The notes under the pieces are model-generated. The model had not been told where the DNA came from. It made no database searches and saw only the letters and a program-made list of their open reading frames with translations. From Uranotaenia lowii (taxonomy: Eukaryota > Arthropoda > Insecta > Diptera > Culicidae), in NCBI RefSeq assembly GCF_029784155.1, contig NC_073691.1:58984746-59048745 (forward strand): a stretch of DNA of 64,000 bases. Reading direction: 5' to 3'. Of this stretch, positions 1 through 12,048 are shown one piece after another; within the stretch, counting starts at the first letter, position 1, and every line of letters begins with the position of its first letter. The position numbers and the translations under genes were made by a program.

Positions 1-527
1 AAGATTGACAACTTAAGTTTGTGAAAAAATCACAGCTTGCCAATACGCCAAACTTGTCCTTCAAGCGGAGAACTGTTTTTTTGGGGGGTTTTTTTTTGTA
101 AGCGCATCTTATTCTGTTACCTCCATCGTGGCAGATTTAGGTTTGGGGGGTAAGTTCAAAGCGAAGAACTGTTTTTTTTGGGGGATAACTTTTATTCCCG
201 CTTCATTCGCAGAAAGTTTCACATATACGATGATGTAGCTGCCTCTCTCAACAACTCTTCAGTGGTCGAGCGGTTAGCATCCTGAGATGGTAATCGCAGA
301 GCCAGCAGTAGTTTTTTTTTATTTTGATTTCCATTTTATTGCGGTATCAGATTTTGGGGGATGAGTTCTCCTTTAAAAGCTTAACTTTGGGTTATGTCGC
401 CAATAGCCAAACCTGTAGGGAGGGAGTTTCATTCGGGTTGGCGGGGAAAGTTCTCAAGTTTAGGTATTTTTGAGGTTCAGTGTAGGTAGATCTTGATCTG
501 TCAAGAGTGAACCAGCGCTTTGTTTAC
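1..527. other. Noncoding flank with a short direct repeat
   Basis: No gene is visible. Two related stretches, about 62-89 and 158-186, share the core GAACTGTTTTTTTGGGGG and form a direct repeat about 97 bp apart. Around 262-290 there is a tRNA-like A box (GTGGTCGAGCGGTTAGC) with no clear B box behind it, so it may be a decayed SINE head. Homopolymer T and G runs are frequent. Confidence 0.4.
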
Positions 528-825
528 GTTTGAAACATTCGTTTCTCCCAAAATGTCGTGAAATAAAAAAGAAGTTAAAATTTGTGTGTACGTTCGATGA
601 TTTGCCAGGAAGAGGCAGAAAACCAAGACCATCTGACCCAAATTTGGACCGTAAGGTTATCAACCTCATCAACCGGAATCGATCGATGTCCATACGGGAT
701 TTGGCGAAAAAAGCTGGGACATCGATCGGAATAGTACAGTGGATCAAGAAGCGGAACAACCTGAAGACATACAAGAAGCAGATATTGTCCAAACGAACGG
801 CTGAACAAAACCAGAGCCCGGAAGC
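528..825 (+). mobile_element. ITmD37E transposon copy 1, 5' fragment
   Basis: The fragment encodes the N-terminal DNA-binding half of a Tc1/mariner-type transposase: a basic GRGRKP linker followed by a second helix-turn-helix region (RDLAKKAGTSIGIVQWIKK). It aligns along its length with the fuller copy at 14233-15397. Relative to that copy it lacks roughly 100 bp of the first helix-turn-helix region near 582-590, so it is doubly defective. The reading frame runs out where foreign DNA begins at 826. The 3' half of the same element resumes at 3090. The 5' terminal inverted repeat is not recognisable; similarity between the two copies starts at GTTTGAAACATTC (528-540). Confidence 0.85.
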
Positions 826-3089
826 AGGCTTACTGATATTCGCTTCGTAAGCTTCAAAATTTCCAATCGTTACCGATGCAACCACAGTAACGACGCTGTT
901 GAGCATTGACTCGCGAACGAATCAAAACATACAACATAAGAACGCCGTCTTATGCCGTTTTCGTTTATCTCCACTCGCGTGGGGCAAAACTTTTTCTGAA
1001 TAAACAAACAGAATCGTTACCCGGGACGATGCAAATATATGGTTGCTATACTCACCCTTATGCTTACCCCCAACACTGACAAATTTTACGGGGTGCAACC
1101 GCCTGCTTGAGGTTCAAATCTCGGGCAAAACTAGTGGACTTCTGAATCAATAACCGAACATAATAACAGCAGTTAGGGCAAAACTCGTGGGTAACTAGGT
1201 TGCCACTGCCAATAAACGAAAACACTATTAGTGAATCTTGTACTATGAATTTTCGTTCTGTTTGTGTTGCCTAGCGTTCCTTGTTGATTTTTTCCTCGCG
1301 ATTTTCAGTCATTGTTTACTCCAGCAATCATTTGCTTCGCTACTGGATGAATTCGTTTGTAAGTTGATTCGGCGCGAGTTAATGATGATGCTGTTGATTC
1401 ATGCCCAGAATCAGACCGTTAAGGAAGAATACTACTAGGGATCAATTCCTCAGATAAAGACTTAGACCGATATTAAATAAAATAATGAACACACCTTGAG
1501 GGGAAAATAAGCCAATATTGGCATAAATTTGGTGTTTGGGCATCTCTTGCGTTCTAAGAATTAAATGGTTTTCCTTCATGAAGCGTTCGCGGTGAAGCAT
1601 GATCGGCAGCGAGTCGAGTAGATGTCGAAGAATTCGAAGCCGTCTATGCGCAATGTTTTCATTAGAAGCGAATGATGATTGTTTGATGGTTACCGATAGT
1701 AACTCAGAAAATAACTGATCACTAAACTGCCGCTATTCGCAAGACTGTCCCATATGCATTTTCGTCATTTTTCAGTTTATCTCAAAAATCGTTCAGATAC
1801 AGTTAGTTCTTCAATTTAGACTAAAAAGTTTCATAACTTTGTTCTCAACATATATGAAAAAATACCAAGTCATGTCTGTCCCATATGAAATATACCCGCA
1901 AAGCTGTCCCATATGTCTATTTATACAGAATGCTTCAAAATTGCTCCTCTAATTTACGTTAATTTTACAAATATTCATACAATGTGTGCGACAAAATAAG
2001 CATTCATTGAAATTGCGAAAGTTAGACTTGAGAAAACGGTACAGTAAAGTTGCAAATAACAATCTCCATAATTTTTACAAGCCTAAGTTTAGCCTAATGG
2101 GTAAATTCCATCAAACTGTTTTTTTTTTAAATTTCATAATAAGCTTATTGAATTGTTCTTTGTAAAACATGGAAAATATTCAGCTACAAAGCCACATTTT
2201 TTAGGTTTTTGTCATGCTGTTACTTGCTGCTTGGACTTTCATCAAATCTATGAACAAAAATACGCGTACCTGGTAGCACACGCTTAAGTCATATTGAATT
2301 GATTTTTCTCATCAAATATTTGCAGCCAAGATACTTTGCTGTTTCTGATTCAGCATTTATTTCATTAGAAGGTTTTTATAGTCTTTCTTAAAAGATAATC
2401 GACCGAAAAACTTTCCAAAATATGATGGTACAGGTTATTTTATTCATGGAACGTTTTTATTCATTTTATTTTAGAACCACTCAATTCTTACGTTAAACTT
2501 TCTTTATCTATGACTATCTAAACATGTCATAAACATCATTTCAAACTTATTTTTATCAGTAAACAACCAGTAAAGTGAATAATACAGCGCAGATAGAAAG
2601 AATCAAATGATCAACTGACAAAAGGAAAGCCAAATATGGGACAGCTTTGCGGGTATATTTAATCCGCATGCGAAATATACTCGCAAGGCTGTCCCATCAT
2701 TATTTTCTCCTCCGCATCAACAACTTCCAAATCAAAAACACATTGGACGAAATTCTACAACAATTATCTTAATATCTGTGAAGAAAGAAGTAGAAAAGGT
2801 AAAGTTTCAACCGAGAAATCCACGAAAGTTTATAAAAATCTTTAAAGCCGTTTTTCTCGGTTCGTTGTTTTTGCATATGACTTGCCGGCAGCGGCAGTAA
2901 AGAGGGGAAGAAAAACAAACTAGGTTTGCGTCGTTCCATACTGAAAAGCGTCATTTCTAATGAAAACTGACTTTATAGATTATATATAAATATATTATAG
3001 ACTTTATAGATTGAGGAGTAAAATCGTTGGTGACTAGGATCGGGGTGAAAAACCATTCTGAACGAAGATCAGCAACCTTGCCTGGAAGC
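826..3089. mobile_element. 2.26-kb insertion splitting ITmD37E copy 1
   Basis: The fuller ITmD37E copy reads straight through this point (14636-14645), so the DNA between 826 and 3089 is an insertion. It is bounded by a 10-bp direct repeat with one mismatch, GCCCGGAAGC at 816-825 and GCCTGGAAGC at 3080-3089, which is the expected form of a target-site duplication. The ends are weakly inverted-repeat-like (CTGATATTCG against CTGATCTTCG on the opposite strand). No transposase or reverse transcriptase is readable inside; it holds a box-B-like tRNA motif near 1106-1124 and repeats around GCTGTCCCATATG. A 9-10 bp duplication would fit a Mutator-like element, but this is inference. Confidence 0.6.
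1732..2697. repeat. Interspersed inverted repeats around CTGTCCCATATG
   Basis: The motif GCAAGACTGTCCCATATG occurs near 1737, CCGCAAAGCTGTCCCATATG near 1897, and the inverse near 2634. At 2638-2695 it makes a hairpin with 23-bp arms (GGGACAGCTTTGCGGG... against the complementary right arm, 21 of 23 paired) around a 12-nt loop that is itself nearly palindromic. A related stretch ending in CATTTTTCAGTTTAT recurs at about 22258-22315. The pattern fits remnants of a foldback or MITE family. Confidence 0.5.
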
Positions 3090-3844
3090 TGTATCATCGG
3101 ATTTTGCAGAAGCCAGATGCGTGCATCCTCATGGACGATGAAATTTATGTAAAAGAGGATTCCAGTACTCTTCCGGGACCACAATTCTACATTGCAGCTA
3201 TTGGGGAGGATGTGAGTGACCACGAGAAGTCGATTGAGGTGGAAAAATGTGGCCAGAAATTGCTTGTGTGACAGGCAATCTGCTCCTGCGGATTGAAGTC
3301 GGCGAGTTGCTTTACAAAAGGAACAATAAATGCCGATATCTACCAAAAGGAGTGTTTGCAGAAAAGGTTGCTGCCACTATATAAGAAACATACGACTCTA
3401 CCATTGTTCTGGCCGGATTTGGGGTCAGCCCACTACGCTAAATCCACTCTTAGATGGTTTGAGGATAACGATGTAGATTTCGTTGAGAAAGATATTAACC
3501 CATCAAATTGCCCCCAGCTTCGCTCCGTAGAACGATATTGGGCTATCGTCAAGAGAGTTTTCAAGAAGGATGGTAAGGCCAACAGGACCATGGCTGTTTT
3601 CAAGAAAAATTGAAATGCTGCGGGCGAGAAGTGTGATCAATCTACTGTACAAAACCTAATAAAACGCGTCAAGTCGAAAGTCCGAAAGTATTACCAATAA
3701 TTGCTTTTTCACTTGCATTTCTTTATAAACTGTAAGAATAAGCTTTTTAAAACACTTCCGAACTGTTTCTTTGTTTAAATAATCAATAAAATCAATACAA
3801 TGAAAAAAAAATGTGTTTATAACTTATTTTCGATACACTCCTTA
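3090..3844 (+). mobile_element. ITmD37E transposon copy 1, 3' fragment
   Basis: This is the catalytic half of the transposase begun at 528. The first acidic motif reads MDDEIYVK (about 3133-3156), the second lies in FWPDLGSAHYAKST (about 3410), and the glutamate lies in SVERYWAIVK (about 3520). The spacing from the second Asp to the Glu is 37 residues, the signature of ITmD37E. A TGA replaces a conserved Trp in the LVWQAICSCG motif (about 3269), there are further frame breaks, and a late stop follows. The element ends at TACACTCCTTA with a TA (3843-3844). It is not functional. Confidence 0.85.
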
Positions 3845-3859
3845 GTTCTATAGAACTAA
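3842..3859. repeat. 18-bp perfect palindrome at transposon edge
   Basis: TTAGTTCTATAGAACTAA is a perfect palindrome whose first TTA is also the end of ITmD37E copy 1. It may be a coincidence of the target site. Confidence 0.5.
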
Positions 3860-4866
3860 AAATTGAGGATCTAATTCCGTTCAGTTTTAAACATCTAGCA
3901 TAAAAGGTGGAATCTCCAATGTTTAATATGCTTTCATTTGTTGTTTTGAAAGTAATGCCTTTCCTCTTGAATCCCTTTCCAGAAAATCTATGAAAATTAT
4001 TTTAATTCGAGAAGACCTTGGCAAGAGCACTCAGTATCTCAACCAGGCCATATAAACTTGAACAACTGGATACCGGGTGAAGACCGCCCTTTAATATACG
4101 GAATTTCGAAAACTACACTGTTTCGCTTCTGGAATCGGAACAATTGGTTCCATTTTGGTTCAAACACGATTTCAAATGCTTAACTCACAAAAATAAGCAT
4201 TGACTTTAAAAGAATTTTTCCGGCAATATGTAGACTTGTTGATTGAGAGCAACAAACAAGTTTAAACAAATTTAAAGAATAAAAAATCAGAAGTAGGACA
4301 CCCTTCATCGAAAGCAGCACCGGAGCTGGTAGTTTGTTTTTGACCAGTGAAGCCAAAGGGCAAACAAAATGAGAACAAAATTAAAATTAACGACTCTTTA
4401 AATTGCAACCGTTTCCCGGCTTCCGGTCCGGCGAAAGCGGATGTGGTTAAGAGTCAAATGGGATTCACGGGGTAGGGCAGGGTAAAGGTTTCTGGTCAAG
4501 GGACAACTTTTAGAAGTTTCAATGGGAAGTTTCAAAGGCGATAGTGAAAATTTTGTCCCGTTTTACTCTCTCGATGCTGGATTGACGGAAATCGGTTTAC
4601 CATGGCGAGGTGCCGGAAATGCTGTGGTTGTTCGTATATAATTTCGTGTGCCCATTTCCGGGAGTGGATAAAGCCACTGAATAATGATCGCTGTTGGTGG
4701 TGGTGATTTTGAACGCTTCACCCCACTTCAGTCGTTCGGAAACTATTCGTGATAGATGAATGGGGTTATTACTCTGCAGGTGGAACTCTTTTGATATGAA
4801 TAAGTCTCAAATACCCACGCATTCAATTAAAGTTAAAAGCAGAAAAGTTAAGTAAATATAACTGTT
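3860..4866. other. Noncoding stretch downstream of the RING gene
   Basis: No reading frame, RNA gene or terminal inverted repeat could be supported. The stretch is less AT-rich around 4400-4720. It may hold regulatory DNA of the neighbouring minus-strand gene, but nothing specific is visible. Confidence 0.4.
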
Positions 4867-4872
4867 TTTAAT
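4867..4872 (-). promoter_or_regulatory. Candidate polyadenylation signal ATTAAA
   Basis: On the minus strand ATTAAA lies about 100 nt downstream of the stop codon of the RING-H2 gene. It is the commonest variant of the AATAAA signal. No AATAAA was seen closer to the stop. Confidence 0.35.
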
Positions 4873-4970
4873 GGAAATACAAATAAAGAACAAACATTTT
4901 CAATCAAACTACAACACACAAAAGGTAAACAACAAAAATTTAACAGAATATCAAAATACACCCCGCAAAT

Positions 4971-5548
4971 TTAAAAGGCACTATCAGTGCTCTCGAAACT
5001 GTCCCGATAAATTTCAGCCGAAGATCTACTGCTGCCTTCCACTCCATTCGATTCATTTGATTCACCTGATACATCCCACGGAATTTCATCACTGTCGTCT
5101 AGTCTTTCGATCCTCAGTACCTGAGAAACAATAATCGTGATGGATGGATTTAAAATCCCGATGATGAAATTAATTCTGTGTAGCCTACCTGATACTCATG
5201 AGGATGATCTTGAAGAGTGGGGTCCCATACAAACTCATGCGAGACGTTCGATGATGAATCGCCACTGTTGTCTAGGTATTCCGAGGACATTTCTGATTCG
5301 TCATCGATGGTTTCATCTGTTTCGGTGTCATCCTCATCCTGGTCCTGTTCTTGGTTCCGACAAACGGGACAGACGGGTTGCCTTTCGAGCCATGCGTCGA
5401 TACAGCGCTTGTGGAATTCATGGGCACAGGCCAGATGAACCGAATCCTTGGAGGGGGACTCCAGGCAGATGGCGCATAAACTTCGATCGGCCGTTGATGA
5501 TCGTCGTCGTTTCCCCGCCCCGGATGATGATCTGACTGGACTTGTCAT
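4971..5548 (-). CDS. Two-exon acidic RING-H2 protein, putative E3 ubiquitin ligase
   Basis: Exon 1 is 5189-5548 (120 codons), the intron is 5121-5188 (68 bp, GTAGGC...TTTCTCAG), and exon 2 is 4971-5120 (49 codons plus TAA). Joining them keeps the frame and gives 169 residues; reading into the intron instead gives a premature end after 12 residues. The start codon has a good context (ACAAACAATGAC). Residues 25-63 form a RING-H2 finger with C25, C28, C41, H43, H46, C49, C60 and C63, all zinc ligands present, including the CAHEFHKRC core and the CPVC end. Residues about 65-100 are rich in Asp, Glu, Ser and Thr, and the exon 2 tail is acidic and serine-rich. RING-H2 proteins of this type usually recruit an E2 enzyme and act as ubiquitin ligases. 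No membrane segment is visible, so a cytosolic or nuclear location is inferred. The orthologue is not recognised. This is the only convincing host gene here. Confidence 0.85.
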
Positions 5549-7815
5549 TGTTTGTGTTCGGAATTTCGAATGAATCTGTGTTATACTGTTGATGGCTCGA
5601 TAGATTGACGTAAAATTTTATGCAGATTCTGTGTTGCTACGATCAGAATGCTTATCTCGAACATCGAACATGATTCAATAAAAAATTCACATTTTGTATA
5701 TAAGAAAATAATGGGATTTATTCTTTTCACGTAGTATCATGTCTAACGACATAAAAATTTGATTTCGCGAGCGAATATCCCGTTACGAAAATTTTAACTT
5801 TTGAAGATTAGGAGAGGAAACAAGGCATTTTACGGTATCACTAAGCATGTTACCAAGCAATCAAATAAGCTCCGCGTCTTTGGATTCAAACTGCCTATAA
5901 CGGTTCATACGGTGCTTTTGATACACTGTCTTTTTTTATCCTGAGCCCGATATCCGTATGCAATAGATAAACTTGCTTTTTTTTTAGAGAAATTAATCCA
6001 ACTGTGTGAATTGAAATTTCCGGAATAGATTAGAAGAAAATTAATGTCGAAAAACACGCGGAAAAAATCGCCTTGTCTCCCGACTCCCGGATGGACTTGA
6101 ATTCTCTTTGAATTCAAGCAACCAAATTATATCACCCCTTGATAGAAATATATCACGATTTAAGCTCACTCAGATAGGATTTAGACCACCAAAAATACAA
6201 AAATATAAGGCTTTAATAAAAGTTTGTTTGCAACGTTAGTCCATCATTCACTTGTTTCAAAGATATTATATTCTAACAAGATACCCGGCTTAATAGTTTT
6301 TCGAACAAGTAGTCTGGGACATCGACACGTTTGTTTACGGTGCTGCCACTCAGCGAAAAAGTCTTCAAGCTTTAAACTTGCATGCAAGCTTGCAAACGCA
6401 AAACTTTTTCATTTGATCGACGATACCGCGTAAACATAAAAAATTGAACGTCACATGATCAATAGGATTTTTGTTTACGTAAACTCAAATTTCTCCTCAC
6501 ATTCTGCCGAATCAAGATTTGAATAAAAAATATATTAAATTCATCATCACTGAGACTATTTAGATTCAAATTTCTGGAGTACAATTCAAATTGGTTTAAT
6601 GATGGTTTTCGTGAATTCTTAATTTTTCCTATTAATTTACGCTTGAAAGCCCTTTTAGAAGATCTGAACAAAAACAACAGAAATTGTTATGAAATATGAA
6701 TACAAGCTAATTAAAATGGAATTTATGAATTATTGTACAGATTAAGAACAGCATAGGCATAAAATATCATTTATTTTCTTTTCTTAACATAGTAACTAAG
6801 AATCCAGCGCATCTTTCTCTTCCCGGGCAAAACAAAATCTCTCGTGAAGATGCAACTCGATGATAATTTTCTGCACTTGAACTCCCAACTAGCGTGGCCT
6901 GGTTTAGTACAGGTCGGTACAATTTTTTGCGAAGACTTTCAAATGTCAGGGGTCTGCAACCAAATAAGGCGTTCCTACATATGTGCTTGTAAAGAAAACA
7001 GGAACAGCAAATAATACGATACAAGCGGACCACGCTGTTCCGGTGGCAGTAAGAAGACAACTTCGTGTGATACATTCAAGAGCTCTGATACTTTTATTGT
7101 CGCTGAGAGTTTATCCTGAAAGCGAAGATTGAGAATAATTATAAGGTGTTTTTTAAACCATTTTTTTCTCACACAATCATCAGTCCTTCCATCTGCATTT
7201 ATTTGCAGTTTGGAGCGGTTTTTCTTCTACTCGGTTGTGGGCTCAAAAATCGGATCGCTTCTTCGTTTCACCTCACCTTCTTAGAGTCGTCGCCATATCC
7301 AAAGTTAGTTCCTATTTCATCAACTCCGATGTCGGTTTTCGCCAAAATCCTGCCATCGGGACAGAACCTTTTTTTCGAGACACTTGCAGCTGACACCAAC
7401 GAATAACGAAAAAAATTCCCTCATCATTTATAAACAAAAAAAAGCGCATGCTATTTGAATTTTCGAATTTGAGGTTGAAGACTTTTTCGTCGTTTATATT
7501 TTGGCGCTAGTGTTTTGTCCCTAAAATATCTGAGAAGCTGATAGTACCTGATTGTATGTAATGTTGCAATGCCTCCTGCTTTTTACTAAAACTTACATGC
7601 TACCACTTAAACCACTTAAACTTTTGTTATTGTTTACTTACGTGTCTCTAAGGCTCTCTGAATTTTTCGGAATTTTGGTTGTACATCTACAATTATTTTA
7701 TTACATTTGCACGATTTTGAGTCGCCGAGTTTGTCCTGTACTGCAACATTGTGATATTCGGTATCTTAAGCGCAAAAAGACCACAAGGGAAGGTGTTTCA
7801 TATTTGCTTCTAAAC
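5549..7815. other. Noncoding stretch upstream of the RING gene
   Basis: No gene is supported; the short open frames have no recognisable domain. The first few hundred bases presumably include the promoter of the minus-strand RING gene, but no clear TATA box was identified. CAGGGGTCTGCAAC at 6947-6960 resembles a hAT-type terminal repeat, but no partner end was found, so at most it is a truncated hAT end. Confidence 0.35.
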
Positions 7816-8335
7816 TAAGCTTGCCAGATTGCCCGGTTTTATCCGGGTTTGCCCGGATATTTGATGCAAAATTTCGAGAAAGTCCGGTCCGGCCCGGTTG
7901 CTCGGATATCGTGAAAAAAGTCCGGATATTGCCCGGATTTTTTCACAATTTTTACAAAGAAACAAAAAAAAACCAAAGTTTTTGAGTAAGTTTCAGTAAA
8001 ATCGATTAACAGTTTGGAAATTTTCAACGGTTGTTTCAAATAATTTCGCTGATTTACTTATTAAATATTTAAGTGTTCCAAAAAGTTGATGGAAGTATGC
8101 AATTCCATTAAACTAATCGAGCATTGTTTTATTGCTTCAATAAAATATTAATTTCCAATTTTTTTACATTTTTTCTTTGCTTTTATATATAGTAACACCT
8201 AAATTTAGCCCGGTTTTTGCCCGGTTATTGGTTTTGAAAAATTAAAATCCATGCCCGGATTTTGCCAGGTTTTTTTAAAAAAATGCCTGGAATTGCTAGG
8301 CCCGGATGGGAGTGGAAAAAATTCTGGCAACCTTA
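7816..8335. mobile_element. 520-bp MITE with perfect 8-bp target duplication, copy 1
   Basis: The ends are TAAGCTTGCCAGATT and, inverted, TAAGGTTGCCAGAAT. The element is flanked by TTCTAAAC at 7808-7815 and 8336-8343, a perfect 8-bp target-site duplication. GCCCGG-type motifs are iterated near both ends (GCCCGGTTTT, GCCCGGATAT, GCCCGGATTTT). There is no transposase. An 8-bp duplication fits the hAT superfamily best, though P or Merlin elements also make 8 to 9 bp. A second copy lies at 16514-17014. Confidence 0.85.
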
Positions 8336-8343
8336 TTCTAAAC

Positions 8344-8837
8344 CCTCCAAACAAGATAGCGTGTTGTCATAGTTGAGCTAATGATATCCAGCAACAGGAA
8401 ACCGTAGTGACTTCCGGCTATATCCAGCAGTAGAGAATAGAATTTCGCCCCAACAGCACGGATTCTCTAGAAAAAGATCGGTGGTCACAAATCTTTGCGA
8501 GTTCACCACTCGTGTATTAGATTGGATGGTCAAGGGATACCAAGTGGATTGCATCTACACCACACTGGTCTACAGTTTCCACGGGCTAACTGAGCTAAAT
8601 CTTTTTAAACCTTTATCTTTCCAACTGCAGTATACCTCAAATGCTTGCAACAGCACAAATAATTTATCCATATACCATACACTTCTACAAGTAAGCTTTT
8701 GTGAAGATCATAATCATCATTTTTTATAGGTTAGTAGGAGCTTTAATAGTCTATTTTTCTCAACAGCATAACTTTATTGTTTTAACGGCGAATGATAGCC
8801 CCCCAAAAGAGTGCACAAATTTTGATAATAAAATCAG
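8344..8837. other. Noncoding spacer between two MITEs
   Basis: No feature is supported. Short open frames are present, without recognisable domains or splice structure. Confidence 0.35.
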
Positions 8838-9794
8838 TACCGTCAAACGGGGCATCATGCAACAGCGGGGTTCGATGCAACATTTATATAACACTACATT
8901 GAATCAATTTTTAATTTAATGTATTGTAATAAAGTTATCTTTTAATGATAACAAAATGATGATGACATAATTTCTCGCTTCTTAAGCTAGTTGTCTTAAG
9001 TATTTTATCTTTATGTAAAATTTGAAAAATCGAGCAATAAATGTACAAATTTTAACATTTTTTGATGCCGAAAAAAACTTTACCCAGTATGACGGATCGG
9101 CTTGATAAAATTCCCTACAAACTTTTTACAGATTTCCTCATATTATACCAACATTGTTGGTGTAAAAATATTTATCGAACAATCACCCAATTTTTTTAAA
9201 TGAATATTTTTAATATTCAGTAAGGTGTCTGGGGTTGAATGCAACAAAATGCAAATCAAAGAAATACCTTGTAAATCTCGTTTCCATGTGTTGGAATATG
9301 AATGTTTTGAATCACGCGTTTGTAAACATTTAAATTTCATTCATTCAAACATTTATTTTTATGATTTCAGCTTTTAGAATTTTTCGTAGTATTATTTAGC
9401 CCCTAAATGTATGCAGCATCCTTAATTTCAGAAAAAAATGTGAAAATTTGTTTTTACAGACCCAAAAACTACTGAAATTGGTGTTGTCATGCGTCATGGT
9501 CTTTAAGACATCGCAAATATATTAAAAATTATAAATTTTCGTACGTGTTCATATGATTTTTCATTAAAAACAAAGTTTGTTGCAAGTTACCCCTTTTTCT
9601 AAGAAGGGTGAAAATCGCATGTTTTTAGAAAATTAAAAATAGCTGAAGGAACCAATAATTTTTTTAACTACGCCAATTTGATGTCCCAGCATCCTTAAAA
9701 CTTTTGATGCATAAAGGATACGATTAACTGTGAACATAATTTTTTAGAAGCTATTGAAGTTGAAAATTGTTGCATGTTGCCCCAGTTGACGGTA
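8838..9794. mobile_element. TA-flanked MITE of about 955 bp
   Basis: The ends are TACCGTCAAACGGGGCATCA (from 8838) and, inverted from 9794, TACCGTCAACTGGGGCAACA. The terminal repeat runs about 26 bp with three mismatches and each end carries TA, consistent with a Tc1/mariner-type TA target duplication. No coding capacity is visible. A fragment of the left end of a related copy lies at about 33170-33293 in inverted orientation. Confidence 0.75.
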
Positions 9795-12048
9795 TATCAT
9801 CTCTTCTTCTTAAGTTTGATATCTATAAAGTAGGGTGGTATTTAAGATTATCACTCTAAGAGAGTTATAAAAAGAATAAGATTGAGAATCATATAGAAAA
9901 TTCTTATTTCAGATTCAATTAGGTTTGCATCGTCAAAACTTTTTAACTGAATAAAGTAGGAGACCACTTTAGAATTTTAAAACAAATTCGTTTCTTATAC
10001 GATATGCAGTAATTTTTTTTAAGCCAGCCCACAAATTGAAACCAGTTTTAGTTCATAAATACAGAAAAAAAAAATCTCTAAATTTAATTTCGATATTTTA
10101 TTACGATAACATAAAGGATTTGCCTTTATGGTCCATGCACTGATTTGAAATTAACTTATTCATAAAATGTTATCAACAGAACCTGAAATTGAACGTGTTA
10201 CATCTCGACAATGACTGAAGTTAATATTTATTACATTTCATATTTTATCTAATGTGTAGAGTTTTATATTGCAGAATATTGTAAAATTGTTACTTGTATT
10301 TACAGTTTTCGAGTTATTCTTCTAAGTGTAAAAATAGGTTAAAAAATACATTCAATAAATTTATGCGCTGGCAAAACTACATGATAAAGATATAAACAAA
10401 ACTGTATCAATTCAGTCATCGACTTTCTCGAGGACCGCGAGTAATTTTGACTTCGGAGAAAAAAGTGATAAAGTTTCCGTTTTGTCATTTTTGTTCCAAT
10501 TCAATAAAAGATGGAAATTTTGAACTGAATTCCATAAACAAAATAAATCTTTCATATTTCTTGAGGCATCAGTCAAAACGATCTGTAGACTTCGGCAAGG
10601 TTGGGAAATAAGATAAAATCTTCAATATCAAATTCTCTAAAAAAGACTTTTTTGAATGATGCCAGATTCATTATTTAGATATAATTAATTTTTTTAAAGC
10701 GTTGTGTTTCTAAAACTAAAATATCTAAGCAAAATTGATTGAATGTAAGACAACAGAAAGTTTTAAAATCTGTTGTACGTATTCATGTAGGTTTATTTTT
10801 GGGTTTAAAGGAAAATATTAAAATTTCTTTTTAAAATTGATTGATTTGAATTTATGAACCCAAAATCTTCCAACATCAATCAAGTATTAAAACATAGGAA
10901 ACATAAATAACTTTCCCTTGTGTAACTTTCATTCATAACTTGAAATCAATTTTCGTACTTAATTATACATTTTTGAATTTTAAGATTTTATAAATAAGGT
11001 TGGGAAAATTTAGAAAACAGAAATGAGATTCAGAATTCAGAATAACATTCATAATTATATGGTTAATTATTTAGAATTATAACTCAAAAAAATCATTGAG
11101 CTAAATCTTAAGCATTTCGCCTGTCGATTTAGACAATTAAAAAAATAGTTTAAAAGTTTTATGTATTAAAATGAAAAGATGCTCAACAAAATGCTGCTCA
11201 AATGTGACAAACTTTTAAAATTTGATCCTAAGGTTGTTAGGTTGCGGCCAACAAAATCGCATGTTTTCATCTGGTGTGAGTAAATTAGTTTTTTTTAGTA
11301 ATAATTTTCATATCTGTCTGGCAAAAAAAATCTTAGCAATCTAGATCATATCTAGATCATCTAGATATTTTCTTAATTTTTTCCTGTGATAGATCGTTTG
11401 ATATCATAAAATACCAGCCAATAAACCAGAAATAGTTGATACGACGATGACTTGTTTGAATATGTAATTTACGTGTTTCTGTTTGGATTTATCTCTCAAT
11501 CATTCATATAGGGGACTTTTTTCCAGAAATGTAACATTCAATGAGTTTTCAAAGGGATAAGTTCAATGTGCAATATCATTGTCAGAAACGAAATATTGGA
11601 GTTTATTCTTATTTAAAATAAAATTTTCCTATTTTTTCTTGAACGTTTTTAAATTCAAAATCGATAACTAAATGAAAGTCGTAGTAATGATGATTTTCAT
11701 ATTTTTGTCAAAGATAAAGTTGTATGATAAATTAACTCAGCAGATATTTTTTTTGAAAACATAATTATTTTATCTAATTGGAAAAAAGGCTAATATCGTT
11801 AGTAATTGAATTAAAATTCAGCATGAAAAGTGTCGAAAATAAATTTACATTCATGACAAAACCCTGTATTATAATTTTGTATTTGATTCAAAAAATCTGT
11901 GAAAATGTTCTCTGATGTTATACCAAACGTTGATAAATTCAGTCTTTTCACTTGGTAAATAACAATTCATATTCAAAACGTTAATATATTTATATATATT
12001 TTCTTCAACAGGCCTTCGAAATCTTTTCCCACACAGCAAAAATTATTT

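Noticed and set aside
5137..5535. 132-codon plus-strand frame opposite the RING gene
   Set aside because: Antisense shadow of the RING-H2 exon.
6947..6960. hAT terminal repeat CAGGGGTCTGCAAC
   Set aside because: No partner end or 8-bp duplication was found, so no element can be bounded.
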